A DNA stretch of 64,000 nucleotides, taken from contig NZ_SJKD01000010.1 in the NCBI RefSeq assembly GCF_004331485.1, positions 248,001-312,000 on the forward strand, written 5' to 3'. The first letter of the stretch is position 1. Each line of letters starts with the position of its first letter. The notes beneath the pieces are model-generated. The model had not been told where the DNA came from. It saw only the letters and a program-made list of their open reading frames with translations, and made no database searches. The DNA comes from Kribbella capetownensis (GTDB lineage Bacteria > Actinomycetota > Actinomycetes > Propionibacteriales > Kribbellaceae). A program made the translations under genes and the position numbers. Positions 54,213 to 63,675 of this stretch are shown in pieces.

Positions 54213-55180
54213 GCACGCTCGAGGAGGCGGCGTTCGCGGGTGACGAGACCGCGTTCGCCGACCTCGCGGGCCGGTACCGGCGCGAGCTGCATGTGCACTG
54301 CTACCGGATGCTGGCGTCCTTCGACGATGCGGAGGACGCCGTACAAGAGACGTTGCTGCGGGCCTGGCGCGGCCGGGACTCCTACGACGGCCGCACGTAC
54401 TTCCGGGCGTGGTTGTACCGGATCGCGACCAACGTGTGCCTGGACGAGACCCGGCGGCACGCGCGCAGACAGAACGCGTCGCCGGGGGAGATGGTGTGGC
54501 TCCAGCCGTACCCGGACCGGTTGCTGGACGAGATCGCTCCGTCCGCCGACCAGCCGGACGCGGTCGCAGTGGACCGGGAGACGATCGAGCTGGCCTTCCT
54601 GGTCGCACTCCAGGCGTTGCCGCCGCGACAGCGGGCCGCACTGATCGCCCGGGATGTGCTGGGCTGGCCCGCCACCGACACCGCCACACTGCTCGAGACC
54701 AGTGTGGCGGCCGCGAACAGTGCTCTGCAGCGGGCCCGGGCGACGATGCAGCAGCAGTTGCCTGCTCGCCGTACCGACTGGACCGCGCCACGCCCGACCG
54801 CCGCCGAGCGGGAGCTCCTCGATCGCTTCATCGACGCGCACGAGCGGTGCGACACGGCGGCCGCGGTCGCCATCGCGGCCGAGGACCTGCGCGTCTCGAT
54901 GCCGCCGGACCTGCTGTCGTTCGAGGGTCTGGACGCGTGCCTGCCGTTGTTCGAGCGGGCGTTCGGCCCGGACCGCGACGGCGACTGGCGGCTGGTGCCC
55001 ACCGTGGCGAACCGGCAGCCGGCCGCGGCGTCGTACCTGCGCCGGCCGGGGGACACGGAGTTCCGTGCGTTCAAGCTCGACGTTCTCCGCGTCACCGCGG
55101 ACGGTCTGATCGGTGAGATCACCACCTTCGGCTACTCCCGCTTCCCGGCCTTCGGTCTGCCGCTCCTGTGGTCTGTCTAA
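54209..55180 (+). CDS. ECF-type RNA polymerase sigma factor with C-terminal SnoaL-like domain
   Basis: 323 residues. Sigma region 2 is [36 protein letters not shown], then [20 protein letters not shown]. Region 4 is [20 protein letters not shown] then [20 protein letters not shown]. Residues about 200-320 form a SnoaL-like fold ([20 protein letters not shown] ... [16 protein letters not shown]), as in ECF groups that carry their own regulatory domain instead of an anti-sigma factor. No anti-sigma gene is adjacent. Coupled to the VOC gene upstream. Confidence 0.9.
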   Translation: MSTLEEAAFAGDETAFADLAGRYRRELHVHCYRMLASFDDAEDAVQETLLRAWRGRDSYDGRTYFRAWLYRIATNVCLDETRRHARRQNASPGEMVWLQPYPDRLLDEIAPSADQPDAVAVDRETIELAFLVALQALPPRQRAALIARDVLGWPATDTATLLETSVAAANSALQRARATMQQQLPARRTDWTAPRPTAAERELLDRFIDAHERCDTAAAVAIAAEDLRVSMPPDLLSFEGLDACLPLFERAFGPDRDGDWRLVPTVANRQPAAASYLRRPGDTEFRAFKLDVLRVTADGLIGEITTFGYSRFPAFGLPLLWSV

Positions 55181-55217
55181 TCTGGAGGCACGCTCACCGG
55201 ACACGAGAAGGTGGAAG

Positions 55218-55961
55218 ATGCTGGGACTCCCCACGGGGATCAGGGCTTGTCTGTTCGACCTCGACGGTGTGCTCACCGACACCGCGGCCGTGCACGCCGC
55301 GGCCTGGAAAGAGATGTTCGACAAGTTCCTCCAGGCGTACGCCGACGAGCACGGCCAGCCGTTCACTCCCTTCGACGCCCGCGAGGAGTACGACGCCTAC
55401 GTCGACGGCAAGCCGCGTGTCGACGGAGTCCGGGACTTCCTCACGTCGCGGGGGATCAGCCTGCCGGACGGGACCCCCGACGACCCGCCGGACGCTGTGA
55501 CCGTCAACGGTCTCGGCAACCGGAAGAACGAGGCAGTCCAGCGCCGGATCCGGACCGAGGGCGTGCACGTCTTCGAGGGCTCCCGGCAGTATCTGAAGGC
55601 CGTCGAGGCGATCGGACTCCGCCGGGCGGTGGTGTCGTCGAGCGCCAACACCCGCGAGGTCCTCGCCGTCACCGAGCTGGCGCAGTACGTCGAAGAGGTT
55701 GTCGACGGCATCACCATCCGGACCGAGGGGCTGCGCGGGAAACCGGCGCCGGACACGTTCCTGGCCGCGGCGAAGAGGTTCGGGCTGGATCCGTCCGAGG
55801 CCGCGGTGTTCGAGGACGCGTTGGCCGGCGTGTCCGCCGGCCGATCCGGGCATTTCGGGCATGTGATTGGTGTTGACCGGGTCGGACAGGCCGATCAGCT
55901 CAAGGTCCACGGTGCCGACGTCGTGGTCCGCGACCTGGCCGAGCTTCTGGAGGGTCGATGA
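55218..55961 (+). CDS. pgmB: Beta-phosphoglucomutase family HAD hydrolase
   Basis: 247 residues with GAAGGTGG before ATG 55218. The HAD nucleophile and acid are D14 and D16 in [10 protein letters not shown]. Motif II/III region: [35 protein letters not shown] and the Asp in [12 protein letters not shown]. It should convert beta-glucose-1-phosphate, made by the GH65 enzyme encoded next, to glucose-6-phosphate. The stop overlaps the GH65 start (ATGA). Confidence 0.92.
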   Translation: MLGLPTGIRACLFDLDGVLTDTAAVHAAAWKEMFDKFLQAYADEHGQPFTPFDAREEYDAYVDGKPRVDGVRDFLTSRGISLPDGTPDDPPDAVTVNGLGNRKNEAVQRRIRTEGVHVFEGSRQYLKAVEAIGLRRAVVSSSANTREVLAVTELAQYVEEVVDGITIRTEGLRGKPAPDTFLAAAKRFGLDPSEAAVFEDALAGVSAGRSGHFGHVIGVDRVGQADQLKVHGADVVVRDLAELLEGR

Positions 55962-58324
55962 TCGATCGCGGGCACCATCCGATCGAGCCGTGGCGGCTGC
56001 GCGAGACGCGGCTGCAGATGGACCGGCTGGCCCAGTCCGAGTCGCTGTTCGCGCTGTCCAACGGGCACATCGGACTGCGCGGCAATCTGGACGAGGGCGA
56101 GCCGTACGCGATCCCGGGCACCTATCTGAACTCGTTCTACGAGCAGCGCCCGCTGCCGTACGCCGAAGCCGGGTACGGCTACCCCGAGTCGGGGCAGACG
56201 CTGGTGGACGTGACCAACGGCAAGCTGATCCGGCTGCTGGTGGACGACTCGCCGTTCGACATCCGCTACGGCTACCTGACCCAGCACGAGCGTTCACTGG
56301 ACTTCCGCTCCGGCATCCTGCAGCGCGACGTGGACTGGACGTCACCCGGCGGCAAGCGGATCCGGGTTCGCAGCCGCCGACTGGTGTCGCTGACCCAGCG
56401 TGCGATCGCCGCGATCGAGTACGTCGTCGAGCCGGTGGACCAGCCGGCCCGGTTCGTGGTCCAGTCCGAACTGGTCGCGAACGAGAGCCAGCCGAAGCTG
56501 TCCGACGATCCGCGGGTGGCCGCCGTACTGGACAACCCGTTGAAGCCGGTCAGCCACGACGGTGGTGAGAACGGCGTCGTGCTGATCCACCGGACCACGC
56601 GGAGCCGGCAGCTGATGGCGGCTGCGATGACGCACGAGGTCGAGGCACCCGCGCGGTACGCGATGGACCTGGATGTGCGGGAGAACTGGGCCCGGTCCAC
56701 GGTGATCTGCCAACTGCAGCCGGGGGAGAGTCTGCGCGTGGTGAAGTACCTCGCGTACGGCTGGTCGAGCCTGCGCTCGGAGACGGCGATCCGCGACCAG
56801 GTCGCCGCCGCACTGTCCAGCGCTCGCTTCTCGGGCTGGGACGGTCTGGTCAAGCAGCAGGCCGATTTCCTGGACGACTTCTGGGACGGCGCCGACGTCG
56901 AGGTGCACGGCCACTCCGAGTTGCAGCAGGCCGTCCGGTTCGCGCTCTTCCATGTCCTGCAGGCGGGTGCACGCGCGGAGCGGCGTGCGATCCCGTCGAA
57001 GGGCCTGACCGGCGCCGGGTACGACGGCCACACGTTCTGGGACACCGAGGGCTTCGTGCTGCCGGTGCTCAACTACACGCTGCCCGATGCGGCGGCCGAC
57101 GCACTCCGTTGGCGCCACTCCACCCTCGGCATGGCCAAGGAGCGGGCAGCGGTGCTGGGGCTGCGCGGTGCGTCGTTCCCGTGGCGGACCATCCGTGGCC
57201 AGGAGTGTTCCGGCTACTGGCCGGCGGGGACGGCGGCGTTCCACATCAACGCCGACATCGCCGACGCGGTGATGCGGCACCACACCGTCACCGGCGACGA
57301 CGAGTTCCTCGAGGAGGTCGGGCTGGAGTTGCTGGTGGAGACGGCCCGGTTGTGGATGTCGCTGGGCCACCACGACCGGCACGGCCGGTGGCATCTGCCC
57401 GGCGTGACCGGACCGGACGAGTACAGCGCTGTTGCCGACGACAACGTTTTCACCAACCTGATGGCGGCGCGCAACCTCCGGTCGGCGGCCGAGGTGGCGG
57501 TCAAGCACCCGGCCAAGGCCCGTGAGCTCGGCGTCGACAGCGAGGAGGAGGCGTGCTGGCGCGACGCGGCCGCCGCCGTGCATGTGCCGTACGACGAGGA
57601 CCTCGGCGTCCACCCGCAGTCCGAGGGCTTCACCGGGTACGCCGAGTGGGACTTCGAGGCGTACAAGGACAAGTACCCGCTGCTGCTGCACGCGGCGTAC
57701 TTCGAGCTGTACCGCAAGCAGGTGATCAAGCAGGCCGACCTGATGCTCGCGACGTTCTGGTGCGGCGACGCGTTCACGCCGGAGGAGAAGGCGCGCAACT
57801 TCGACTACTACGAGCGGCTGACGGTGCGGGACTCGTCGTTGTCGGCCTGCGTCCAGGCGGTGATGGCGGCCGAGGTGGGCCATCTGGACCTGGCCTACGA
57901 CTACGCCTACGAGGCCGCGCTGATCGACATGCGGAACCTGCACCACAACACCGGCGACGGCCTGCACATGGCCTCACTCGCCGGTGCGTGGACCGCGCTG
58001 GTTGCCGGCTTCGGCGGACTGCGTCAGGTGGAGGGCGGCCTGTGCTTCGATCCGGCCCTGCCCGAAGGCCTGCCCCGGCTGGTGTTCACGATTCGGTGGC
58101 GCGGCGTCCGGCTGAAGGTGGACATCAACTCGGTCGACGTGACCTACAGCGTCCATGACGGTCCGGGGGCGAGCATGACGTTGCGCCATGCAGGAGAGCG
58201 GATCACCGTGACGACGGATTCGCCGGTGACCCGCTCCCTGGAGAAACGTCAGCCGTTGCTACCGCGGCCGACCCAGCCGGTGGGCCGGGAGCCGCGGTCG
58301 GCCATTGCGCACAACGACCACTGA
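55958..58324 (+). CDS. GH65 disaccharide phosphorylase (maltose/trehalose/kojibiose type)
   Basis: 788 residues. It has the usual N-terminal beta-sandwich ([20 protein letters not shown]), a helical linker and an alpha/alpha barrel. The catalytic acid Glu lies in VTGPDEYS near 57412-57427, with [20 protein letters not shown] and [20 protein letters not shown] typical of GH65. It phosphorolyses an alpha-glucobiose to beta-glucose-1-phosphate, which pgmB consumes. Substrate (maltose, trehalose or kojibiose) is not decided by motifs. The stop codon lies at the end of a 16-bp tandem duplication. Confidence 0.94.
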   Translation: MIDRGHHPIEPWRLRETRLQMDRLAQSESLFALSNGHIGLRGNLDEGEPYAIPGTYLNSFYEQRPLPYAEAGYGYPESGQTLVDVTNGKLIRLLVDDSPFDIRYGYLTQHERSLDFRSGILQRDVDWTSPGGKRIRVRSRRLVSLTQRAIAAIEYVVEPVDQPARFVVQSELVANESQPKLSDDPRVAAVLDNPLKPVSHDGGENGVVLIHRTTRSRQLMAAAMTHEVEAPARYAMDLDVRENWARSTVICQLQPGESLRVVKYLAYGWSSLRSETAIRDQVAAALSSARFSGWDGLVKQQADFLDDFWDGADVEVHGHSELQQAVRFALFHVLQAGARAERRAIPSKGLTGAGYDGHTFWDTEGFVLPVLNYTLPDAAADALRWRHSTLGMAKERAAVLGLRGASFPWRTIRGQECSGYWPAGTAAFHINADIADAVMRHHTVTGDDEFLEEVGLELLVETARLWMSLGHHDRHGRWHLPGVTGPDEYSAVADDNVFTNLMAARNLRSAAEVAVKHPAKARELGVDSEEEACWRDAAAAVHVPYDEDLGVHPQSEGFTGYAEWDFEAYKDKYPLLLHAAYFELYRKQVIKQADLMLATFWCGDAFTPEEKARNFDYYERLTVRDSSLSACVQAVMAAEVGHLDLAYDYAYEAALIDMRNLHHNTGDGLHMASLAGAWTALVAGFGGLRQVEGGLCFDPALPEGLPRLVFTIRWRGVRLKVDINSVDVTYSVHDGPGASMTLRHAGERITVTTDSPVTRSLEKRQPLLPRPTQPVGREPRSAIAHNDH

Positions 58325-58340
58325 GCACAACGACCCCTGA
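58309..58340. repeat. 16-bp tandem duplication across the GH65 stop codon
   Basis: GCACAACGACCACTGA (58309-58324, ending in the stop) is followed directly by GCACAACGACCCCTGA (58325-58340), 15 of 16 identical. It looks like a small slippage duplication with no likely effect on the protein. Confidence 0.7.
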
Positions 58341-58365
58341 GCGTCGGACTGACTGCTCGGTTGGG

Positions 58366-58635
58366 TCAGCGCTGGCTGATCGAGTGCTTGCGGCGGGCGG
58401 ACAGCGACTCCGCGGTGCCGACCAGCAGGACCGAGGAGATGACCGCGACGACGAAGCCGAGGACATTCAGCTCGAAGATGCCGCCGGTACCGAGAATGCC
58501 GGCGATCGTGCCGCCGATGACGGATCCGGCCAGGCCGAGTAGCAGGGTGGCGAGCAGGCCGAGCTTCTGCTTGCCGGGCGTGAAGAGTCGGGCGAGCGCG
58601 CCGATGATGAGTCCGGCAACGATGAAGCCGATCAT
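58366..58635 (-). CDS. GlsB/YeaQ/YmgE-family stress membrane protein
   Basis: 89 residues; GGAGGA precedes the ATG at 58635. Three hydrophobic helices: MIGFIVAGLIIGALARLFTP with the family's conserved GK turn (PGKQKLG), GLLATLLLGLAGSVIGGTIA, and LNVLGFVVAVISSVLLVGTA. This is the transglycosylase-associated family (Pfam name), in fact a small glycine-rich membrane protein induced by acid or osmotic stress in other bacteria. Convergent with the GH65 gene. Confidence 0.9.
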   Translation of the reverse strand: MIGFIVAGLIIGALARLFTPGKQKLGLLATLLLGLAGSVIGGTIAGILGTGGIFELNVLGFVVAVISSVLLVGTAESLSARRKHSISQR

Positions 58636-58739
58636 GGTCTGATTCCTCCGGGTGCGAACGATTCTGTCTCCAGTGTCCGGCAGACAGGGTCGCCGCGCAG
58701 TTGGAGTTGACCCTGATCGCACCCGGAGCCGACCCTGGG

Positions 58740-59576
58740 TCAGCCGCGCGCCAGCGCCGCGAACAGCCTGGTCGTCTCCAGCAGTTGCGGAGTTCGTTCC
58801 AGCCAGTTCAGCACCGTGGTGCTGGTTCGCTCGGCGGCTCGCTCGTCGTTGGAGAGCAGGGCCTTGTAGCTCGCGCGGCAGGTGGACTCGGCGCCGAGCA
58901 CCTCCGCGTAGAGCTGGATGTCTCCCAGGTCCGGCCGCTCCTTGAGCAGTTGCAACGTGCTCTTCGCGCACTCCAGCAGCGTGGTTCCAGGCTTCTTCGT
59001 GTGCGAGACCAACTGGTCTGCCAGTCCCTTCACGACGAAGTACTCCGCGCTGGACGCCTTGTCCCTCAGATAGCGCACGCTCGCCGGCTCACGGACGTCG
59101 TCGGACAGGGCACACACCGCCCAGCCGGGTGGCACGATGACCGCCTGGCTGGACGGAAACCCCGTCGGCAACTCGGTCACCGCGCTGAGACCGCCGCTAC
59201 CGGTCACGGCTGCCAAGGCTGCCACCGAGGCCGGATCGGTCGGGTTGGCGTGCCGCGCGGCCGTGAGGCGCGTGGTCCACCGCTCGTCCGGTATGACGAC
59301 GACCGACAGGAGTCCCGTGTTCTTGAGCAGCAGTGACGTCTGGGTCGCATCGGTGCTGGCGTCCAGCCGTACGCCGTCCATCGCCGACGCCGGCTCCACC
59401 GGTACGTCGGACTTGAAGCAGTTGGCCGCCGGCCGCAGTGGAGCCGCCTTGCTCGGCGGTGGAACCGACGGAGTGACCGTGTCTCCACTCGATTGATCGG
59501 CCCCCGCGGCGCTCGAACATCCCGCGACCAGGCCGAGTACAGCGACACATGCCAACGTCCACGCACGAACCACCAC
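58740..59576 (-). CDS. Putative lipoprotein, unknown function
   Basis: 278 residues from GTG 59576, chosen because AGGGGGG lies just upstream and the lipobox then falls in a normal signal peptide (ACVAVLGLVAGC). After the lipid-bearing Cys comes a Ser/Thr/Pro linker and a soluble domain with several cysteines (ANCFKSDV, WAVCALSDD, LLECAKST, ESTCRASY) that could form two disulfides. I recognise no domain. Followed across an intergenic gap by the divergent YcaQ-like gene. Confidence 0.75.
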   Translation of the reverse strand: MVVRAWTLACVAVLGLVAGCSSAAGADQSSGDTVTPSVPPPSKAAPLRPAANCFKSDVPVEPASAMDGVRLDASTDATQTSLLLKNTGLLSVVVIPDERWTTRLTAARHANPTDPASVAALAAVTGSGGLSAVTELPTGFPSSQAVIVPPGWAVCALSDDVREPASVRYLRDKASSAEYFVVKGLADQLVSHTKKPGTTLLECAKSTLQLLKERPDLGDIQLYAEVLGAESTCRASYKALLSNDERAAERTSTTVLNWLERTPQLLETTRLFAALARG

Positions 59577-59760
59577 GATGCCCCCCTGCGACCACGCCTC
59601 CGAGCTCACCAGGTCCCCACCTGCTCGGGCGTGTACCAGACCAGTTTGGCATCGCACCGGGGTTATCGCCAACGCCCTGCGCGGCGGGTTGTCGATGGAC
59701 CGGGCAGTGTCGAAATCGGCTCGGCCGGAACTTGTCCGCGGGGTGGATTAGCCTCGGGGC

Positions 59761-60864
59761 GTGACTGTCCACCAGCTGTCCCGGCGGGACGCGCGGCGCC
59801 TTGCCGTGCGTGCGCAACTGCTCGGACGCGAACGGCCGGCCGGACTGATGGAGATGGTTCGTGGCCTGACCGCGGTGCAGCTCGATCAGACGGCTGCCGT
59901 CGCACCCAACGCCGACCTCGTGGCCTGGAGCCGGCTCGGCTCGTCGTACTCGCCGGCGGAGCTGGCCGAGGCGCTCGCGACGCTGGAGCTGCTGGAGTTG
60001 CGGGGGTTCGCCCGCCCGAGCGAGAGCCTGGTGCTGTTCCGCGCCGAGATGGAGGCGTGGCCGGGGACGGGTCCGCTGCTCGACTGGCAGGAGTACCGGC
60101 GCGACTGGGTGAAGGCCAACGAGGGTTGCCGGCTGGACATCCTCGAGCGGCTGCGGCAGGACGGTCCGCTGGTCATGCGCGAGCTGCCGGACACCTGTGT
60201 GGTGCCGTGGAAGTCGAGCGGATGGACCAACAACCGCAACGTCTCGCAGCTGCTGGAGTTCATGATCCAGCGCGGCGAGGTGGCGATCGCGGGCCGGGAC
60301 GGGCGCGACAAGCTCTGGGATCTGGCCACGCGGGTGTATCCGGACGAGCCGGCGATCCCGATCGAGGAGGCGCGGCGGATCAGGGACGGACAGCGGCTGC
60401 GCTCGCACGGCATCCTGCGCGTCAAAGGTGAATCGTGCCCGGGCGAGCCGCTCGACGCCGGCGTTGCGGGGGAGCGGGCCGTGGTCGATGGTGTCCGGGG
60501 CGAGTGGCGCGTCGACCCGGAGCTGCTGGGTCAGCCCTTCGCCGGACGGACGGCGTTGCTGTCGCCGCTGGACCGATTGGTCTACGACCGGAAGCGGATC
60601 CTGGAGCTGTTCGAGTTCGACTACCAGTTGGAGATGTACAAACCGGTCGCCAAGCGCCGCTGGGGGTACTTCGCGCTGCCGATCCTGCACGGCGATCGGC
60701 TGGTCGGGAAGGTCGACGCGACCTCGGACCGCAAGGCCGGTGTGTTCCGGGTCGACGCCATTCACGAGGACGCACCGTTCTCCAAGGCATTGAGTACGGC
60801 GGTGCATCGCGAGCTGCAGGATCTGGCCAAGTGGCTCCAGCTGCACCTCGTCGTGAAGTCTTGA
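59761..60864 (+). CDS. YcaQ/AlkZ-family winged-helix DNA glycosylase-like protein
   Basis: 367 residues from GTG 59761. The family's tandem winged helices start with LSRRDARRLAVRAQLLGRER. The QLD in TAVQLDQTAAV sits where AlkX/YcaQ proteins have their Q-x-D/Q catalytic motif. The C-terminal YQLEMYKPVAKRRWGYFALP and ILHGDRLVGKVDATSDRKAG are diagnostic. Characterised members unhook interstrand crosslinks or remove bulky alkylated bases; some protect producers from their own genotoxins. No genotoxin cluster is nearby. Confidence 0.85.
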   Translation: MTVHQLSRRDARRLAVRAQLLGRERPAGLMEMVRGLTAVQLDQTAAVAPNADLVAWSRLGSSYSPAELAEALATLELLELRGFARPSESLVLFRAEMEAWPGTGPLLDWQEYRRDWVKANEGCRLDILERLRQDGPLVMRELPDTCVVPWKSSGWTNNRNVSQLLEFMIQRGEVAIAGRDGRDKLWDLATRVYPDEPAIPIEEARRIRDGQRLRSHGILRVKGESCPGEPLDAGVAGERAVVDGVRGEWRVDPELLGQPFAGRTALLSPLDRLVYDRKRILELFEFDYQLEMYKPVAKRRWGYFALPILHGDRLVGKVDATSDRKAGVFRVDAIHEDAPFSKALSTAVHRELQDLAKWLQLHLVVKS

Positions 60865-60873
60865 CGAGGACGC

Positions 60874-60889
60874 ATGTTTACGTGAACAT
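60874..60889. promoter_or_regulatory. LacI-type near-palindrome ATGTTTACGTGAACAT
   Basis: A 16-bp dyad with one mismatched pair and a central CG, like operators of actinobacterial LacI regulators of sugar genes. It ends six bases before the glycosidase GTG, so a bound repressor would block transcription or translation. No LacI gene is in the window. Confidence 0.6.
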
Positions 60890-60895
60890 CGCAGC

Positions 60896-62308
60896 GTGAG
60901 AGCAACCGCCCGCCGTATCGCAGCCGTCACCCTCAGCCTCGTCGCGCTTGGTACCGCGCTGGCCGTTCCCGCCGTCGCGGCCCCGCCGCCGCCGACGACG
61001 AACGACTTCCGCGGGGTCAACTGGGCCGATCCACGGGACAACTACGCCGACGACGAGGTGGTCCCGTCCGGACTGAGCACGGCCGACGACTACAAGACGA
61101 CGTACCGGAAGGCGACCGGCATCGTCGGTGAGTTCCGCCACGAGCTGAAGGCCAACACGATCCGGCTGCCGATCAACCCGTCGAGCGTCGGCACGGCCTG
61201 GTGGAACTCGTACCGCGCCGCCATCGACGCGTCCGTCGCGAGCGGCTTCAAGGTGATCCTGAGTTACTGGGAGGCCGACAACGCCAAGGACGGCCGGGTC
61301 GACGACCTCGCGAAGTTCGACGCGATGTGGGACACCGTGTTCAACGCCTACGGCAAGAACCCGCGGGTGTACTTCGAGCCGATGAACGAGCCGTTCGGCT
61401 ACTCGCTGCCCGAATGGGTCTCGCTCACCTCGTCCTGGATCCAGCGCCACCTCAGCGTTCCGCGCGGGCGGTTCGTGATCTCGGGCACCGGCTACAACGA
61501 CAACGTCACCGGAGTCGGCGCGGCGCCCGAACTCGAGGGCACGCTGCTGTCCCTGCATTTCTACGGCTTCTGGGCCTCCGACACGACCGAGGCCGCGTGG
61601 CTGGCGAACCTGCGGCCGCGGATCGGTTCGTACGGCTGGCGCACGGTCATCGACGAGGCCGGCTCACCGATGACCATCGGCCTGAACTACGGCAACCACG
61701 AAGGCAACGTCTACACGGCGTACCTCGGTGCACTCACCCAGGTCGCGCGCGAGAACAAGATGGGCATCGTCTACTGGCCCGGTCTGCGGACCGGCGACTC
61801 GTACTCGATGACCACGCAGGTCGGCCCGGCGGACCTGGCGGTGAACAGCCAGAGCGGTCGCGCGCAGCTGTGGTGGGGCTGGGGGCTGCTCAAGAAGGAG
61901 CCGACGAACAACCTGCCGCCCGCGCCTCCGGGCGAACCGCTGCGTGGAGTCGCCAGCGGCCGGTGCGTCGACGTACCCGGCTTCTCGACCAGCCCTGGTA
62001 CGGCGCTCGACCTGTGGGACTGCAACAACGGCGGCAACCAGTCGTGGAACTACACCGCGGACAAGCAGCTGACGGTCTACACCGACAAGTGCATGACTGC
62101 CGGGGCAGCAGCCGGGAGTGCGGTCACCATCGAGAACTGCACCGGAGCAGCCACCCAGGCCTGGAAGCTGAACGCCGACCAGACCGTCACCAGCGTGGCC
62201 GATCCCGGCCTCTGCCTGGACGCCGCCGGCGCCGGGACGGACAACGGCACAGCGGTCGACCTGTGGAACTGCAACGGCGCGGACAATCAGAAATGGACCC
62301 GCTCCTGA
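60896..62308 (+). CDS. Secreted GH5-like glycoside hydrolase with ricin-B lectin (CBM13) domain
   Basis: 470 residues from GTG 60896. Signal peptide 1-29 ends AVA/AP. The catalytic barrel has acid/base E165 in YFEPMNEPFG and nucleophile E254 in VIDEAG, as in family-5 cellulases and relatives (clan GH-A). Residues about 345-470 are a ricin-B beta-trefoil with three repeats ending in NQSW, TQAW and NQKW. It likely hydrolyses a plant or microbial polysaccharide outside the cell; the exact bond is not readable. No ribosome site; it begins just after the LacI-type palindrome, and may be leaderless. Confidence 0.92.
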   Translation: MRATARRIAAVTLSLVALGTALAVPAVAAPPPPTTNDFRGVNWADPRDNYADDEVVPSGLSTADDYKTTYRKATGIVGEFRHELKANTIRLPINPSSVGTAWWNSYRAAIDASVASGFKVILSYWEADNAKDGRVDDLAKFDAMWDTVFNAYGKNPRVYFEPMNEPFGYSLPEWVSLTSSWIQRHLSVPRGRFVISGTGYNDNVTGVGAAPELEGTLLSLHFYGFWASDTTEAAWLANLRPRIGSYGWRTVIDEAGSPMTIGLNYGNHEGNVYTAYLGALTQVARENKMGIVYWPGLRTGDSYSMTTQVGPADLAVNSQSGRAQLWWGWGLLKKEPTNNLPPAPPGEPLRGVASGRCVDVPGFSTSPGTALDLWDCNNGGNQSWNYTADKQLTVYTDKCMTAGAAAGSAVTIENCTGAATQAWKLNADQTVTSVADPGLCLDAAGAGTDNGTAVDLWNCNGADNQKWTRS

Positions 62309-62823
62309 CTACAGTCCAGCGGGTGGATCTGTTTGATGAAGACCTTGCCCGGACCGCGGGCGAGCGCGAGGTGCTCGAGGCGTTCCTCGACGCGCACCGC
62401 CGCGTCACGGTCGACAAGCTCCGCGGCCTGTCCGAGGCGGACGCCCGGCGCCGGCTGGTGCCGTCGCTGACCACGCCGATCGGGTTGGTGAACCATCTCG
62501 CCGGCGTGGAGCGCAACTGGTTCCAGCACAGCATCGCGCAGCGGCCCCGCCAGGAGATCGCGGGGGACGCACGCGGCGGCGAGGACAGCTGGACGGTCGC
62601 CGACCACGTGACCATCGACGACGTCATCGCCGCCTTCGAGGAGGCATGCGCCGAGTCTCGGCGGATCGCGGCCGACCTGCCGCTGGACCACGTCGTACCG
62701 CACGAGCGGCTCCGCGAGGTCTCGCTGCGCTGGGTCTACGTGCACATGATCCGCGAGCACGCCCGCCACGGCGGGCACGCCGACATCCTGCGCGAACAGA
62801 TCGACGGCGCGACCGGGGCTTAG
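62293..62823 (+). CDS. DinB/DUF664-family protein
   Basis: 176 residues from ATG 62293, overlapping the glycosidase end by 16 bases; GTG 62323 is an alternative. The four-helix bundle has GEREVLEAFLDAHRRVTVDK and the metal-site histidines in IGLVNHLAGVERNWF and MIREHARHGGHADILREQI, the last also being the DUF664 signature. Relatives are mycothiol- or bacillithiol-dependent transferases. The stop TAG forms the end of a long palindrome shared with the convergent SDR gene. Confidence 0.87.
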   Translation: MDPLLTTVQRVDLFDEDLARTAGEREVLEAFLDAHRRVTVDKLRGLSEADARRRLVPSLTTPIGLVNHLAGVERNWFQHSIAQRPRQEIAGDARGGEDSWTVADHVTIDDVIAAFEEACAESRRIAADLPLDHVVPHERLREVSLRWVYVHMIREHARHGGHADILREQIDGATGA

Positions 62824-62867
62824 TGTCCTGAGTCGGGGGTTCGACGAACCCCCGACTCAGAACACTA
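62821..62867. terminator. 47-bp palindrome, bidirectional terminator spanning both stop codons
   Basis: Arms TAGTGTCCTGAGTCGGGGG (62821-62839) and CCCCCGACTCAGAACACTA (62849-62867) pair with one mismatch; the inner TTCG/CGAA bases also pair. Each end is the TAG stop of one of the two converging genes. There is no T-tract, but hairpins of this strength work as terminators in actinomycetes. Confidence 0.75.
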
Positions 62868-63632
62868 GGCGAAGCCGCCGTTGCTCAGCAGGAGCTGTCC
62901 GTTGATCCACTGGCCTCGCGGGGAGCAGAGGAAGTCGATCAGGTTGGCCGTGTCCTGCGGCGTACCGAGCCGGCCGAGCGGGGTCTGGCGGATGCCGCTC
63001 GCGCGGATGTCGTCGGTCATCCAGCCGGTGTCGATCGGGCCGGGGTTGACCACGTTCGAGCTGACACCGAGGTGGGCCAGTTCCTCGGCCGCGGCCAGGG
63101 TGATCCGGTCCAGCGCGCCCTTGCTCGCGCCGTACGGGAGATTGCCGACGGTGTGATCGCTGGTCAGCGCGATGATCCGGCCGGTGCCCGGCGTGCCCTT
63201 GAACCGTAGGCCGTACTCACGGATCAGCAGCCAGGTCGCCCGCGCGTTCACGGCGAAGTGCCGGTCGAAGCTCTCGAGCGTGGTGTCGAGGATGCCGGAG
63301 TTGACCGACTCGGTGTGGCACATCACCAGCGCGGTCACGCCGCCCAGCCGCTCCTCGGCCGCGGCGAAGATCCGCTCGGGAGCCGCCGGGTCGACCAGGT
63401 CCGCCTCGATCGGGACCGCGGTCGCCCCGAGGCCGGTGAGTTCCTTGGTGATCTCCTCGGTCGCGCCCGACTGCACGCCCCACGTCATCCGCTCGTCGTA
63501 CGCCGTCCAGTAGGTGAACGCGATGTCCCATCCCGAGGCGGCGAGTTGGCGGGCGATGCCCGCGCCGATGCCGACGGTGCGGCCGACGCCGGTGACGAGC
63601 GCGACAGGACGGTCCGAGGTGGGGAGAGTCAT
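62865..63632 (-). CDS. SDR-family oxidoreductase
   Basis: 255 residues from the ATG at 63632. The cofactor motif is VTGVGRTVGIGAGIARQLAA, and the catalytic Tyr and Lys are in LPYGASKGALDRI with the serine in IIALTSDH. The C-terminus (PLGRLGTPQDTANLIDFLCS then GQWINGQLLLSNGGF) is typical of FabG-like reductases. The WTAYDERMTWGVQSG stretch after beta-2 is an insertion common to a subgroup. Substrate unknown. Convergent with the DinB gene. Confidence 0.92.
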   Translation of the reverse strand: MTLPTSDRPVALVTGVGRTVGIGAGIARQLAASGWDIAFTYWTAYDERMTWGVQSGATEEITKELTGLGATAVPIEADLVDPAAPERIFAAAEERLGGVTALVMCHTESVNSGILDTTLESFDRHFAVNARATWLLIREYGLRFKGTPGTGRIIALTSDHTVGNLPYGASKGALDRITLAAAEELAHLGVSSNVVNPGPIDTGWMTDDIRASGIRQTPLGRLGTPQDTANLIDFLCSPRGQWINGQLLLSNGGFA

Positions 63633-63675
63633 GCGGCGATTCTGCCGGTCCGGGCTTCTGGATGAGAAATCTGTA

